In this document: positions 44,726 through 57,308 of the stretch, in pieces
Position numbering within the stretch: position 1 is the stretch's first letter
Layout: each line of letters begins with the position of its first letter
NCBI GenBank assembly: GCA_016648135.1
Contig: JADDOH010010973.1
Span: 1-64,000, forward strand
DNA from: Agrypnia vestita
Taxonomy: Eukaryota; Arthropoda; Insecta; Trichoptera; Phryganeidae
Length of the DNA: 64,000 bases
Direction: 5' to 3'
Notes under the pieces: model-generated
Told to the model about the DNA's origin: nothing
The model's database searches: none
The model's input: the letters and a program-made list of their open reading frames with translations, nothing else
Translations under genes and position numbers: made by a program

Positions 44726-47700
44726 TTAAAAAACTATTTAATATAGAATTTCTGAGCGTTTCATACATGTTCAGTCTTCTGGACTTTGCCGGTAGCATAT
44801 CTAAAATGTACTTCCCACTCTGATTATTCGACACATTATTCGACACAGTCACAAATATGTGATGTTTGACAGTTTGCGTGACATTTACCTGTACGGTGAT
44901 GTGCACAGGTAAACACCACGCAAAATGTGTTAAAAAAACCCAAATATTACTGCTTAACTTTTGATTTTCCTCCTCTGCTCAATCAAATTATTGTAAATTT
45001 GAACAGGTATACAAAACCAGTAAATAATATAACGATTTTTTCGATGTTTATGACTCTATTACTTTGGATTTTTTTTAATAACGTTTGTATTGTCATTTAT
45101 TTTGATTTGCAATTAATCAAATATTTTTTTAAAATTAAATAATGGCGTAAAACAAAAAATATACAAAAAGCCCTAAAGTGCTACAAATACTTAAACCTAT
45201 TTAAAAATGTTGTTGAAAATGTTCAACTGTATTTCATAATTATTATTTAGAATTGCTAAATATCCCCGTTGAAATGTTTCACACTTAAGTGAAAATAATC
45301 ATTGCAATGTATATTAAAATTTTTTAAAACAGTTCGTATATGTAGTAGGTACATATACCCAATAATTACTCATTCTGGCAGCATCATGAGACATCCGTGC
45401 GCCACGTTACTTGGCTAACTTGTAATATACTTATAACTTATATAATTTTTTTTCAAATATATAAGTGTATTATTTTTCTTTCAATACTTAATATAAATTG
45501 TAACATTTCTATAGATAACAAATGAGTTATCGATATAATAATTGTGTAATTGATAATAATGTTATTAAAATAAAATAAGTACAAAACATCAAGGAATCCT
45601 CGAAGTCAAAATGCTCAGTAAATACATTTAAATAAAATGATGAAAATTTACGATATTTACATAACGATAATCTAAAATTGGGAGGCATCAATGAAAGGTT
45701 CTTGAAACGCGTAATGAAGTGACTTAACAATGAAATAAATAAAACGTGATTTGGTTAGTGGCGCCCTCAATCAGACACCATAATTGAAATGAAAAACATA
45801 ATTATCGCTTTTCAATATGTTACCTCATTTGAACCAATCATCACTCTTCGCCATTGTACTGATCCAATGTATTGAATAATATTTTACTGACTAACCAATA
45901 TTAATTATATTATTTATTTAATCTGCGACGGTTCAAACATGTAATAAAAAGACTTAAAACCTAAAACATATTTTTATACCAGGCTGAAACAAATTATTTT
46001 TTTGAATTTTAAAAAATCAACACACGATTTTATGAATTCAATATTTTTACTATCCAAACGAGAACGGTCGTTTCGGTAGATTATGCCATTATCAACACAT
46101 CAGTTGATAATGTCCGATCGTTAATTTAAAAAAAATAATTAAAAATGGAGTTCTTTACAATAAATGACGTCAGTATACAAAAATGAAAATATCTGGAACA
46201 AATTAATTAATTATCACGGAATTACTCCATAGGCATAGGATAGTGATATAAAATCGTTTCACTCTTCTTTTTTCCAGGCATACTATTCTCGCCTCGTTTT
46301 CTTTTATACATCTTCTAACGGGCACTCTTGAAGATGACGGTATTGAAGCTTTTAACAGGGCCGTTTCACAATATTTAGTTTACCTGATATTCCAGATCTT
46401 TTGCGAAGCTATTACTGTTGCAATTAAATCAAGTGATATCGAAAATGATAAATTCATCAGCTTTAAAATGTTGGCATTTTATTAAACTTGTATTAAAGCA
46501 AAATGAACATATGACATAATAAACTTTCATGACGGTCCAACGGCTTAAGAATAAATCAGAAATATTGATAAAAATGGAATGTTAGAACATTTTTGACAAA
46601 AATAATAATGATAGTAGGAATCTACCCCTTAAATTGTGGTCCAGGGCTCGAATAACTTAACCTTTAACCTTAACATTTAAATCAATAGTACAATGATTTA
46701 AATGTTAAGGTACTCTTTCAAAGAGTGGGTACATCAACCTTCAAATCAATTAGTCTCTGTATTCGGGCCTAGCTCTTCTTATTTCACTATACGCCCTGCA
46801 TAGTGAAATTTATTCTATTTTATAATTCAGATATGTGTGTGGGGGAAATGCCATTAGAAAGGCCGAATGCACTACAGTATCTTTTTTTAATTAAATTATT
46901 GATAGCTATTTGGGTTATTTTTTTATTGTAGGCAAAGGAAATTAGGTGAATTTAGAGTCACAACATTCCTTTAGTAATAGCTATGCGTGGCGGTCGTTGT
47001 ATCTGCCTACCCACACCCGCATAGCGCGCTGCGTGGGTCTGCAACGCCTCTCGTATTTCATCTAAATAAAACTGTTCGTAATATTTATGTAAAACTAAAA
47101 TGAGACATTAATTCCAAAACTGATCAACCAAGGTGAGTAATAGCAATAGCATGTAATACTCAAAACCATAGCTAATACTCAAAACCAGATTAATTTGTGT
47201 GAAATAGTTCAAATATATAAGGCGTGCGTTAAAAAAACAATCGGTTTACAAGTAAATAAAGGCGTCTTGTATTTTTTTTTTGAAAATAAAATTCCTTATT
47301 GAAAATAAAAATATTACATACATTTAAAATTGAATATTACATTTTTTTTATACATGTTTAACTGTCCCCATTAAAGTAATACTTGTGTTTGGGGACAGGA
47401 GTATGATATATAAGAGCATGAATGAATAAGTATGTATAGGTTAATAATGGAATAGCGTAGAGAAATACAAACATCATAAGATAAATATTAGTGACTCAAG
47501 TATACTAATTATTTTGGAGTATCATTATTTATTATAATTCTAAGTATTTTTTGTTTTAATTATGTATATTATATTTGTTTAAGGTATGTGTTTCTTGAAT
47601 TTTGTATAGTGTTCTTCAGTTGTAATATTCATTGGTAAGTTATTGAAATATTTGACACCTAGATATGTGTAATGGTGTTGTGTGGCTGTTTTGTTGTATG

Positions 47701-48034
47701 TATTTAGGAATTTGCAATTGTACATCCTATTATTTGCGCTCTTTGGCTATGACTATGAGTATTATGAGTTTGTGGTGTATTTATATTTTGTTGAATGAAT
47801 GATTCTATATGTATTTGTAAAATTGAGGTGTTTTTGTATAATCTGTCTAATGTTGGTATATTAATTTCTTTAAAAAGTAGAAATGGAAGGTTCTATGTTT
47901 TTTTAATATTACTTTGATAATTAATTTTTGAGTTGTTTTAAGAGTCTGTAAGTTACTTTAATAAGAGCCTCTACCTGTAAGTTTATTTTCTAATCTTTTT
48001 AAAAAATATCTCCTATACTATATAGTATTACATT
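44726..48034. other. No recognised gene; two hairpins
   Basis: A hairpin at 44876-44921 (TTACCTGTAC and GTGCACAGGTAA inside GCGTG/CACGC) and a perfect 17-bp stem at 46668-46710 (CCTTAACATTTAAATCA, 9-base loop). A short GC-richer block at 46975-47055 shows no motif. A weak ATTATCAAC/GTTGATAAT stem sits near 46090-46115. The rest is AT-rich. Confidence 0.4.
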
Positions 48035-48160
48035 TAGAGAGTAATTTGCTAGTCTAATTGGTTTTGAAATTGGCCTGGTGATCTTGTCAGAGGTTCGAGC
48101 TTCGTTCAGCTTAGTTTGAAAATAGTAGAAGTCACGGGACATAATAATAATTAAAAACGT
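48035..48160 (+). mobile_element. tRNA-derived SINE, degenerate copy 3
   Basis: GAGGTTCGAGCTTCG (B box region), then TTCAGCTTAGTTTGAAAATA with GTAG, match the middle of the SINE. The head and the CATAGCACAAGCG block are deleted. Confidence 0.5.
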
Positions 48161-48532
48161 GCTGATTGCCGTACTCGGGTGCCCGGGCATCTTTAGCGGC
48201 TAGTCTTTATCAGTGTTGTTGTTGTGATTCCAGCGAGTTACCGATAGACAGACCGACATTTTATTCATCAAGACGAAAACTTTCAAGATAGTGTCAAGAG
48301 ATTGCAGAAACGGAAAGAATTGCACATAATCGAGGATTTTACAGCAATTTTAAAATAAATTGGAAACTGCTGGTACTATCTGGAATGTACTGAAAAAAAT
48401 CAGAAATATCTTGAACATCGAGAGTATAAAGAAAAATCTAATTTTAACATTTGGCGAAGTTACAGATAAAGCGAAACAGACAGCTACGGGCAATTTCAGT
48501 GCGAATATTTGACAAGCGATAATATACCTATT

Positions 48533-48594
48533 CTAGTTATAATAGAATACTTCTCACTATATACCTATAGTGAGAAGTATTCTATTATAACTAG
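48533..48594. repeat. Perfect 29-bp hairpin
   Basis: CTAGTTATAATAGAATACTT, then CTCACTATA, a 4-base TACC loop, then the exact complement. The string ACTTCTCACTATA also occurs at the PLE end near 52010 and, inverted, near 52265. This suggests two PLE extremities joined head to head. Confidence 0.9.
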
Positions 48595-50496
48595 AGCGAT
48601 ACATACATACGTGAATCAGAATATCTAGATATAAGTGGAAGATTCTCGAGTGACTAGTGCGATATTTAATGCGAATTACAGAATAGATTTCCCGTTAAAT
48701 TCGCATCCAATGATTGTAGTTAATTAATAAAACTTTATTTAAATTCATGTGTATGATTTTTCTCCCACCATGACAATTGTGTAAATTTTTTAGCAGAAAA
48801 CTAGAAATATATATCTAGAAATGATTAGTTTAATAAATTCATATCTTGCATATTAAGTACACATTTTTCAATACAGGGTACGCTTCCGATTTCCAAAAAA
48901 TGGTTTGGAGGCACCAAGTAACAATCCTGCTCTCACATCAAATGCATAAAAACGCTCTACCCTCTTGCTGATCCCCATTTAGACTGTGGTGGTAATTTTT
49001 TATATTTGAATGTAAGGTTCATATTTATAAACATTTTAAAGTAATTTTTTATATTTGAATGTAAGGTTCATATTTTTAAACATTTTAAAGACCAAAAATA
49101 ATTTTACTAACTAAATTCAAATTATTAAAGAAAACGTAGCCTTCAAACAGGTAATCCCTAGTTAGACAGTCGAAGTGTAACACAATACAAAAAATAGGAT
49201 ATGAATAAAAACTTATTATTATTACTATTATAAAAATGTAACCCCTGTTGAACTTCGCATTAAGCTAAATTAATTATTATTAATAAAGAGCTTAACCTGA
49301 TTAGTATTCCCACCTGTTTCCGCCTGTTAGACCGGGGTCCGGTTATGACATGGGAAAATATATATTTTTATTTTGTATTACATACTACTTCACACATATA
49401 TACACATAAACACGTTTAGTATTTTGTTTAAATACAACACATAATAACTTTTTTCGATAAATTCTCCAAATGCAAAAAAATTAAATTTATTAATAAGGTA
49501 AAAATGAGTCGCATGCATGCTAGCCTGTAGGCGCGCTCTGTATTTCCATTAATTTCAGCACAGAAATGGATTTAATAATGGATTCAAAATTTCCATATCG
49601 TTTTTTCACTATCTTCAAGTTTTCAGTCACCGAGTAGCTTAAACCCACAGAAATGTGAAACCCTTCCGAATATTTTTTTGCTTTTTTTCTTGTATTCGTG
49701 AATCAGTAACCGCAAAAATTCCTCATAATATAAGTTATGACTTGTGCCCCTCCTCCAAAGGTCACTGTCGCTTGTACGCCAATATTTTGTAAAAAGGAAA
49801 TATTCATTACAGTGGCCCTTTTGAATTCTGAATTTTATTGTCATCAATTTACGAGTTAAGATTCTGAAATTAAGAAAATTCTGAGAACCGTTATTTTTGT
49901 CTCGTTTTTTTTTGTACCCTAATTTATCCAATGTTGAGAGCAATCGTTGATAACTGGTATGAAATATTTTATTGTTGAATACTTTATAAATATGGATCTA
50001 TATAAATATCGAACGTATTTTGGGTGATTTTTATATAAAAAAATTAATTATATTTTGTACATTGAAATAAAATAAAATACAAAGTAACAGATTATTAATG
50101 AATGATTCTATATTAAATAAAGTGCATAATTTTTATTTATTTACCAAACAAATCATCAAAATTCCGTCATTTGCCCTGATAAATTGGTCCTAGATTGATA
50201 TTAGAGGACAAATTTTAAATATTTTATGAACATTTTTACTATAACATTATTACACAAAACACTTTTTATGATAAATAAATTATAAATAATGCTTTCTTGG
50301 TAAATAAACTATAAATGACGTCTATATGGCAAATAAATTATTAGTAATGAAATTAAGAATAAAAAAGTATAATAATAGGTGACATAAATGTGCAAGATTA
50401 TTGGATTATTGATGTTTCTATTTTATAATTTATGTTTGTCTTAATAAAATTAATATTGATTGCTGGATAAATATAACCCCTTTGTTCAAATGTATT
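48595..50496. other. No recognised gene
   Basis: A 50-bp block TAATTTTTTATATTTGAATG, then TAAGGTTCATATTT, is duplicated in tandem at about 48990-49085. A 106-aa minus-strand frame at 49623-49943 (contains FRIQKGHCNEYFLFTKYWRT) is polar and protein-like but unknown to me. Confidence 0.3.
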
Positions 50497-50682
50497 TTTT
50501 TAATAGAGATGCGAACACGGAATGCGTGTCGCATCAATATTCTATTAACTATTCTCAAAATAAGCTAAACGCTTGTGCTATGAGAATAGGACTAATTTGA
50601 TAGTTTCTTGGAACGGGACTCGAACCTCCGACCACCAGATCACTAGAACGTCATGACCACCACAACAACAAGCTACTCAATT
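50497..50682 (-). mobile_element. tRNA-derived SINE, copy 4 (variant head)
   Basis: On the minus strand: GTAGCTTGTTGTTGTGGTGG, then TCATGACG, B box GGTTCGAGTCC, body CATAGCACAAGCGTTTAGCT and GACACGCATTCCGTGTTCGC, A-rich tail. The head differs from copies 1-2 but resembles copy 5 (GGTCATGACG), so there are at least two head types on one body. Confidence 0.85.
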
Positions 50683-51964
50683 AGGTGTTATACTTTTATA
50701 CCATACCCACTGTGGCATCTATTTAATATTTATAATATATTACGGGAAAAATAATAGAAAATTTTATTTTTTAAATTTATTTATTGCCTATAGTATTTCG
50801 AATATGCTTCCTTTCCTCTACATGAATTTTATTCTCTGTTCCTCTCCAAAAAGAGTCTAACTTTGGTGCTTGGAAAGGGACTTACACTTTTATATGATGA
50901 CTTATTAACTTCTTTTTTATTTGTTATTTATATCTCAGTTATTTTACAAAATTCTTTTTTTCTGTTCTATAATAATAATATAATAATTATTCTATCATTA
51001 TGTTACTATAATAATAATTATTCCAATTAGTTGAGGAGTGTACCTTTTCAAATACATTTACTTTGATCGTCAAAGAACAATGGTCATAGCATTTTTATTC
51101 CGTACACAAATTACATCCAGACGAACACAATGAGATCACATGATAAAAGTTAAATAATATTTATATTCGATATTTTGATTATCTTGAAGATACAGACACC
51201 TTTTTACGCGAGTCCAGAAGCTAGATCAGAGATTGGAAGTGTCGGGCAGACTATGGATTGAATTCGTTTGATTACATGATGACCAGGGCAGTACCCCGGC
51301 CAACCTTGAGTGTCCTTGCCTATCTTGTTGTTGACTCCATGGAAGGGTGATTCAAATATAAACACAGTTATTGAATGAATATTAATTATTATCATAAAGA
51401 TGTTTTCCTGTATGCATTCATATAGAAGAACTCGCAATATAACTGATTACTTTATGTTATCGCATGCAATGCACAGGCCCGTCACAAACCGAATTAATTT
51501 TTATTAATTATTAAATTTTTTAATTATTTAACTTTTTATTATTAAACTGCGGGTAATCCAGGGTTAAATTTTATGAAATTAAGATTTGTATTAATATATT
51601 TTTACAATTTTTGACGGTTTAATATAATTTTCAACGATTTTATAGATGTTAACAGGGCATATTTCTTGGTCAGCTGTGTTTAGTATAGAAAGTCAATCTA
51701 GTGATGCTAATTTTTCGTAAAATAGGATTGTATTAAGAATAAAAAAATCTAGCAGATTATGTTGGCCGGATAAGACTGTATACCTTGTTTACAATATGTA
51801 AAAATGCAAGAGTGATGATAATGATTCATATTATAGTCATAATTGAATGCCCATTTAGCAATACGTATTTTTTTAATATCAGTTGATCTGATGACTATAT
51901 ATAGGTACTGAAACTTATCAATGTCAAAGTAAACAGTGTTGTTAATGATTATTGCAAAATTAGG
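50683..51964. other. No recognisable feature
   Basis: AT-rich unassigned DNA. A 77-aa minus frame at 51204-51437 has no motif. Confidence 0.3.
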
Positions 51965-52312
51965 TATTAAATAATATATTTTTTTAAGAAATTAAAATGC
52001 AACGTGGATTACTTCTCACTATAATATTTAATTAAAAAGTTTTAAATATAACGTTTTCGACGCTTACTGCGTCATCTTCAGTAATAAGCTAACCAAATTA
52101 AGACTAATAACTACCCACTTGTCGGGTCTGGTGTGGGAGTGGAGTGGTGGAAAGGGGTAGGTTTGCGGGGTGGGGCTAATATGGACAAAAGGGGGGATGT
52201 AATATAGGGTGTTTGAATGTTGAGTGTATTACTATTATAAAAATTATTACACACATATTACATTATAGTGAGAAGTAAACAACGTTGTATTTTAATTTCT
52301 TAAAAAAATATT
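51965..52312 (-). mobile_element. Penelope-like element end (minus strand)
   Basis: The outer arms are inverted: TTTTTTAAGAAATTAAAATG at the left and its near complement at 52285-52308. Both adjoin ACTTCTCACTATA-type strings. Inside, on the minus strand, is a C-rich tract (complement of 52120-52195, for example TTTCCACCACTCCACTCCCA), then a hammerhead-like motif. The protein part is lost. The C-rich tract matches the position of the tracts in the copies at 25281 and 61525. Confidence 0.65.
52045..52090 (-). ncRNA. Hammerhead-ribozyme-like motif of a PLE terminus
   Basis: Minus strand: CTGAAGA box, extra T, helix II GACGC/GCGTC with loop AGTAA, GAAA, helix III AA/TT with A at the cleavage position. 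Helix I is short (TA pairs). The core is intact; helix I is weak. Confidence 0.6.
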
Positions 52313-52444
52313 ACAATGAGCTTCCACAAAGTTTGTCACGATAACTTCGAAACATTAATAAATAATTATATATAGGCTTGACTTTGACTTTGATCTCGTT
52401 GCCAGCAGAGTACCGGGTCACAAAGGACCCCTTGCTCTTTCATC

Positions 52445-52905
52445 ATTATGTGGGGTGAGGGATGAATTTACCCCACTTGCGGGGGTTTAGTTTTGGGGGG
52501 GGATTTTTACTGCGAAGATGGTGCAGGAGGGGGATCCCGGGGGTTTGGGTCCCTAAGGAGGACCATTTTAGGTCTCCTGATCTTCCTTGGGATGGTCTCG
52601 TCGTAGCGCGACAGAGTGTTAATGGAGGGGTTTTGGTGGGTTGGGATGCCTGCATAGAATCGTTCGGCGGTTTCTCTAATGAATTCCATTATCGGAGGAA
52701 TACCTGAGTCGTGGTGAAGCTGTGTGATTTTGATCCAACGCGGCGCATCCAGAGCTAACCGGATGGCCTTGTTTTGCAAAATCTGAAGTTTTTTGGTGTG
52801 CTTGACTGCGGCGTGCCCCCAGACGGGAGCTGCATAAGTGAGGATTGGTCGTATAATGGCTTTGTATAGCAGGAGTTTATTGTCTGTGGCTAATATATAG
52901 GCATG
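52445..52905 (-). pseudogene. Jockey-like LINE reverse transcriptase, C-terminus
   Basis: The minus strand reads KLLLYKAIIRPILTYAAPVW, then GHAAVKHTKKLQILQNKAIR, then LALDAPRWIKITQLHHDSGI. It ends with EFIRETAERFYAGIPTHQNP, a proline-rich stretch and stops. YKAxIRPxLTYAAPVWG, QNKAIRLxLDAP and the HxDSGIPPIMEFI segment are characteristic of Jockey-clade elements of arthropods. About 130 residues survive, all downstream of the catalytic core. It begins 130 bp beyond the PLE remnant. Confidence 0.88.
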
Positions 52906-53780
52906 AAGCTAATGGAAAAAATGTAAAATATCTTAATTAAATAATATGTTAATTAGATAAAACTCGTAATTTAAAATGATCCACCCTAATGCGAAATAAT
53001 ACCAACAGGTAATACGGCAAGCGCTTCACTTAAGAAGATAAGTTAAGTATTGCATCCTATGGATTCATATTATAAATGACACCTAGTATCTAAAAGCGTA
53101 CAAATTACATTAAGTGTGGAGCCTTACGATATCATTCATGGACTTAAATCGATTATAACCTGACAACTTACTGAAGATAAATACGATTTAAAAGATATAA
53201 CTTATTTATTAGATATTTTTTATTACCCTTTTAAGATTTTAGTTACAAAATAAACTTATTTTAATTTTATTTATGTTCTTCGCTCTTGGCACGTTGAGTC
53301 TCACTATTCAATTTTCTATATTTTCAATATTAATGATTACATTATGAATTCTTATATGTAAACTATAATTTCAATTTTTATTAGGCCTTCCAGGAGAATG
53401 TTTATTGGTAGGTCAGGTAAGGTATTTTTAATCATTTTCTTGTGGGTACACCAATAACATCTTCATTATCTTCCCCATCTGATAAAGTATTATATTTCAC
53501 ATTAACTTGATGCCGGTATTCCCGATTTTTGAGCCTTTTCTGAGATTTTTCAAAGTTTTTTTTTTTCAAAGACTTTTTAGCAGTTATTTGATCGATCCGT
53601 TACATTCTTTACCAAGCATTGTTTTAGGCCATACGTAGGTTTTTCACTCACGATATAATAAGTCTCTATTATGTTATGAGTGTATATTATATCAGGTATT
53701 ACAAATATTATTTATTTATTTACCTTTTTTATTAATTTACCTAATTTACAGAAATTCTTAAAATTAGCATAAAACATAAT
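52906..53780. other. No recognisable feature
   Basis: AT-rich unassigned DNA. Confidence 0.3.
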
Positions 53781-54250
53781 ATAATAATAATAATAATAAT
53801 AATAATGGATTATTTATATAGTGCCATTTTTGTGAAAATTTCTCCTCAAGGGCGCTTTACACACAAAAAACTCTTACATACTAAAATCATAAAATAACAA
53901 AATGAAAAATAAAATGAAAAAGAATTGAGAAAGAAACACAGCTCAAAACACAAAATAGTAAAAGAAAACAACGAATATTAAAAACGTTCTGGGTAAACAT
54001 GTGCGTTTTAAGTCTTTTGTTAAATAAAGTCTCGGTATCCGTGTTTCTTATTAGGGAGGGCAACGAGTTCCACGCTTTGGGGCCCGCCACCGCAAATGCC
54101 CGTTCGCTGAACCTAGTTTTCTGGAACTGACTTGCCGGTTCCACAACCCTTTCCACCGCTGAAGTAGTCGCTGATCTGAGAGTTTGACGTCTCCCATTTA
54201 TGTTGTCTGGAATACATGGGAGACGAATAAATAAATTTATAAATCTGTTG
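53781..54250 (-). pseudogene. L2/CR1-like LINE, C-terminal end with (ATT)n tail
   Basis: The minus strand reads INLFIRLPCIPDNINGRRQT, then LRSATTSAVERVVEPASQFQ, KTRFSERAFAVAGPKAWNSL, and PSLIRNTDTETLFNKRLKTH. RAFxVAGPKxWNSLPxxIR and FKxxLKTH-type ends are a hallmark of L2/CR1 elements. The ATT-repeat at 53781-53806 is the expected 3' tail. The frame upstream of about 54250 is lost. It lies 97 bp from the Harbinger element. Confidence 0.88.
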
Positions 54251-54854
54251 ATGAAGAAGTGTTGTTTTGAGTTGGTCGCGCAAAAAGGGAAATGAGAAGT
54301 AAGTGTCTGCTGTTGCGATTGTGGAAATGGAATGATGAGCGTTTAAAGGCCCCCATTCACGGGCACTCCATTTGGCAGCACTCCACGTCGGTGGATGACG
54401 TCCAAATTCGTACCACACTCACGATCACTGCTCCACGCGAAGCCACTCCATTTTTTTGTCAGTTTAAGTGCAACTACCGGACACGAACAATCAATACCTC
54501 CCCATGAGAGATTAACAACGACACTTCGTTACTTAGCGTCTGCATCTTAGCGCATTGAAATTTTTACCTTTTAATATTTAATATCTTTTTAGAAAAGTTT
54601 TAACTCGGATAGACACATAGAAAGACACTTCAATGTTATTTATATGAATAAACCTTGCATAGTGATAATCTGCTAGTCAAACACGGATATTAAGATTATT
54701 ATTTTAGTGACATAAATTTAAAAAAGGTTTCAAAGCGTGTTACGGACAGGACATTGCCTGCGCCTACCGTCAGGCAACCGAACTTTCGAGCTCTGTGGTT
54801 GACGTAATCACGTCATATAAATGATAGAAATTTCTGATGTGAATGAAACAGAGC

Positions 54855-54878
54855 AAAGGCCCCTTTCAGGGCCAACGC
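54855..54878 (+). promoter_or_regulatory. Histone-3'-hairpin-like stem-loop
   Basis: AAA, then GGCCCC TTTC AGGGCC, then AAC. The metazoan histone mRNA 3' hairpin has a 6-bp stem GGCYCT/AGRGCC, a 4-base loop and A-rich flanks. Here one stem position (C opposite A) fails. No histone frame precedes it, so it is either a captured fragment or coincidence. Confidence 0.3.
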
Positions 54879-56159
54879 CGATCGCCGTGACCCGGTTGGG
54901 GATGGGTACCGTGCCGAGGACAGCGCGCGAGTTCTCGGCCGCGGTGGTTGTCCTTATACGTGTCTCGGCGTCAGGCGGCGGCACCCGGGAGAGGGGATGA
55001 GCGAATGCGGAGCCTCAGCTCCATGAGAACGCATCCCGCTGATGACAATGGAAATGCGTTAGAGTGCATGATCTGAAATGTGTATGTTTTTACTGAAAAT
55101 ATTATATGAAAATATTAATGTTCAGATTTTTTAACATTTCAGAGCTCTCTAATATGATGGAAATTAATGGTTTTTTGATTTCAGATGGACCTGAATCATA
55201 ATTCTATGTAATAAAATACCGCATTTTCATTGTTTTAATAAAAAGAGCGGGCGGGAGATGTTTTTATTTGCGCACAAGGCGCATTTTGTACCCTATTATC
55301 ATCATATTTGCCAGATAAGCAACATTAAAGTTGTCTCAACACTTATAAAAGATAAGAAGTAGAGTCACACACATGCACACACTCTGTAAGACATAAAAAG
55401 TTGTCTACAGATGACACAATAAATGATTGACTGTATGGCATAACAGATTGCCAACAGATCATTGGTAAAAAACATACATTTTTTATGGCAAGGAAAAATC
55501 TAAATACTTTTTCAAATACATTATTAATGAGTGAATCACAATCACATTAATATGGAAACATAAGTCTGACACCACCAACACAAAACCAGCCGCCGCTTAT
55601 GAGCGACATACTGGGCTGGGTTTTTTCCATACAAATTTTCATATAAACACACAAACCGGAATAACTTCCGTCAGAGGTGTCCGATTTTGATAATTCTTTT
55701 TGTATAATGATCAGTGGATCAAGACCTATCTAGAGAATATACACACTCATATGTGGAAATAATTTTGAATAAATTACAAAATTAGTTTTTTGTTGAAAAG
55801 TTTAAAAATTCATAACTATAGTAAGCTGCGACTTACAATAAAGTGTGATATATCAACAGATGCGCTGCGACGCACTCTATATAATAGACACAAAAAACTA
55901 AACCTAAAAGTTAATTTGGATTTTTAAGAGATTTAATTGTTGAAATTTCATAGCCCGCCGGGCCAGAAAATGAGATATATTTTAACTGTTGCTTTAATAA
56001 TAATGTCTCAAGGTTGCCACGCAATATGTCAGACTGTTTATTGAGACGCAGTCCATGTAATGACATATATGTAAATCCTCCGGGGGAGGTGCGTTTAATT
56101 TAATAATTAAAAAACTGTAATATATGTAGTAGAAATAAGCGGCCGAAACGCGCCATTTG

Positions 56160-56860
56160 TATGCAAACTGTAACTTGTTTTAATTGGCTTCGAGGCCGGG
56201 GCCTCCTGGTCCCGGCCGAGGGTATAAATATCGCATCAAGGCGGACCGGCCTTCAGTCTGGTTTAAAACGCCGTGGCAAACCCTTCACGTGTGTTTCATT
56301 TACTCACCCGACTACCTCCTACGATTTTGCTGCCTGCTGACATCGCTCGCTCTCAAGCTCGAGCCGAACTACGTCATCAAGATCTGCTGTTGCTGCCTGC
56401 TAACGCCGAGCGCTCTCGCTTCACGCCCGGTACTTGCTATCGGCGGCGATCGCCTTGCGGTGTGCTGACACGGAGCGGACATTCACGCTCGGTACCTACT
56501 GCTTCTGCGGTGTGCTGACTCTGAGCGGACGTTCACGCTCGGTACCTACCGCTTCTGCGGAGTGCTGATTGCTGGCGCGGATTTTGCCAAGCTAAGTATT
56601 TCTTCGCAGTTCAACCGTCTTTTTTAAGACGATTATTCTTGACGACCTCGTCGAGTTTAGACATTTTGCTCGAAGCAAATTCTTTTGCTGTCGCCTCTGG
56701 TGCACATTCCCGTGTACTAATATCGCTCTTTTTCCAGCTGCTCACACGGTGCGCCCGTGCTGTGTGAGACATCCCGAAGGCTTCTGAAGCGGAATCAGCG
56801 GACCGCACCTTTGTTGCCTGTTCTGTGCGGAACAAAGCGTTTACATTAACATTCAGTAAA
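56160..56860 (+). promoter_or_regulatory. Promoter-like GC-rich insert, possible solo LTR
   Basis: TATAAATA at 56223-56230 is followed 32 bases on by an initiator TCAGTC (56253-56258), a textbook core promoter spacing. Downstream, an exact 50-bp unit (GTGCTGAC, GAGCGGAC, TTCACGCTCGGTACCTAC, GCTTCTGCGG) is repeated at 56461 and 56511, with a weaker copy before. The segment is much richer in GC than its surroundings and lies inside the Harbinger element. It could be the LTR or leader of a retrotransposon, but no matching second LTR or clean TG...CA ends were found. Confidence 0.4.
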
Positions 56861-56972
56861 GTATTACTAGGTTTAAACTAGGTGATTTTAGTTGATCAAC
56901 TTCAATTATTCATATTAATTCTGAAAAATTAATATACAAAATATCTTATTAAATTCTTTGTGAAGATCTCTC

Positions 56973-57308
56973 TCAAAGACGCTTTTTTTTTCGAACTGTA
57001 TCTTTATTCGCGCATGGATCGACCATCTGGAATAATAACAATAGTTCTTGCATAGCGGCATTTCGCTTATTTCGATCATGATAATTATGATGACAGGTCA
57101 TCCAGAGATATGGTGATTCCCTGTACATCTCAATCAGCTCCAAAACAAACTCTTTTCCCGGCATCGCATCCGTCCGTCCTTCACCAGAGCGCGCGGCCGA
57201 CTGAGCCTCAAAATGGATTTCGGTTTTGACATTCACGAGCAGCGCGGCGCGGAGTGGCGTGGAGCGGCGCGCGGGTTCCGCATTCACTATGAGTTGGACG
57301 GCGGCCAT
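56973..57308 (-). CDS. MADF-domain protein of a PIF/Harbinger element (truncated)
   Basis: A 111-residue frame from a true ATG at 57308. Residues 1-47 are low in recognisable structure. From about residue 49 the MADF fold is clear: PGKEFVLELIEMYRESPYLW, then HHNYHDRNKRNAAMQELLLL, then DPCANKDTVRKK, matching the usual order (hydrophobic first helix, P-x-LW, NRDxK, then the D-x-AN-x-D turn before the third helix). The family binds DNA through a Myb-like three-helix fold, and Harbinger elements use it to guide transposase to the termini. The domain breaks off in an A-rich run near 56985, before the last helix, so the protein is truncated or continues after splicing. Internal ATG at residue 49 is an alternative start. 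Confidence 0.75.
   Translation of the reverse strand: MAAVQLIVNAEPARRSTPLRAALLVNVKTEIHFEAQSAARSGEGRTDAMPGKEFVLELIEMYRESPYLWMTCHHNYHDRNKRNAAMQELLLLFQMVDPCANKDTVRKKKRL

Noticed and set aside
46050..46115. Hammerhead-like strings (CTGATG and CCGAAAC on the minus strand)
   Set aside because: The box is followed by T instead of A, helix I does not pair, and no PLE sequence is nearby.
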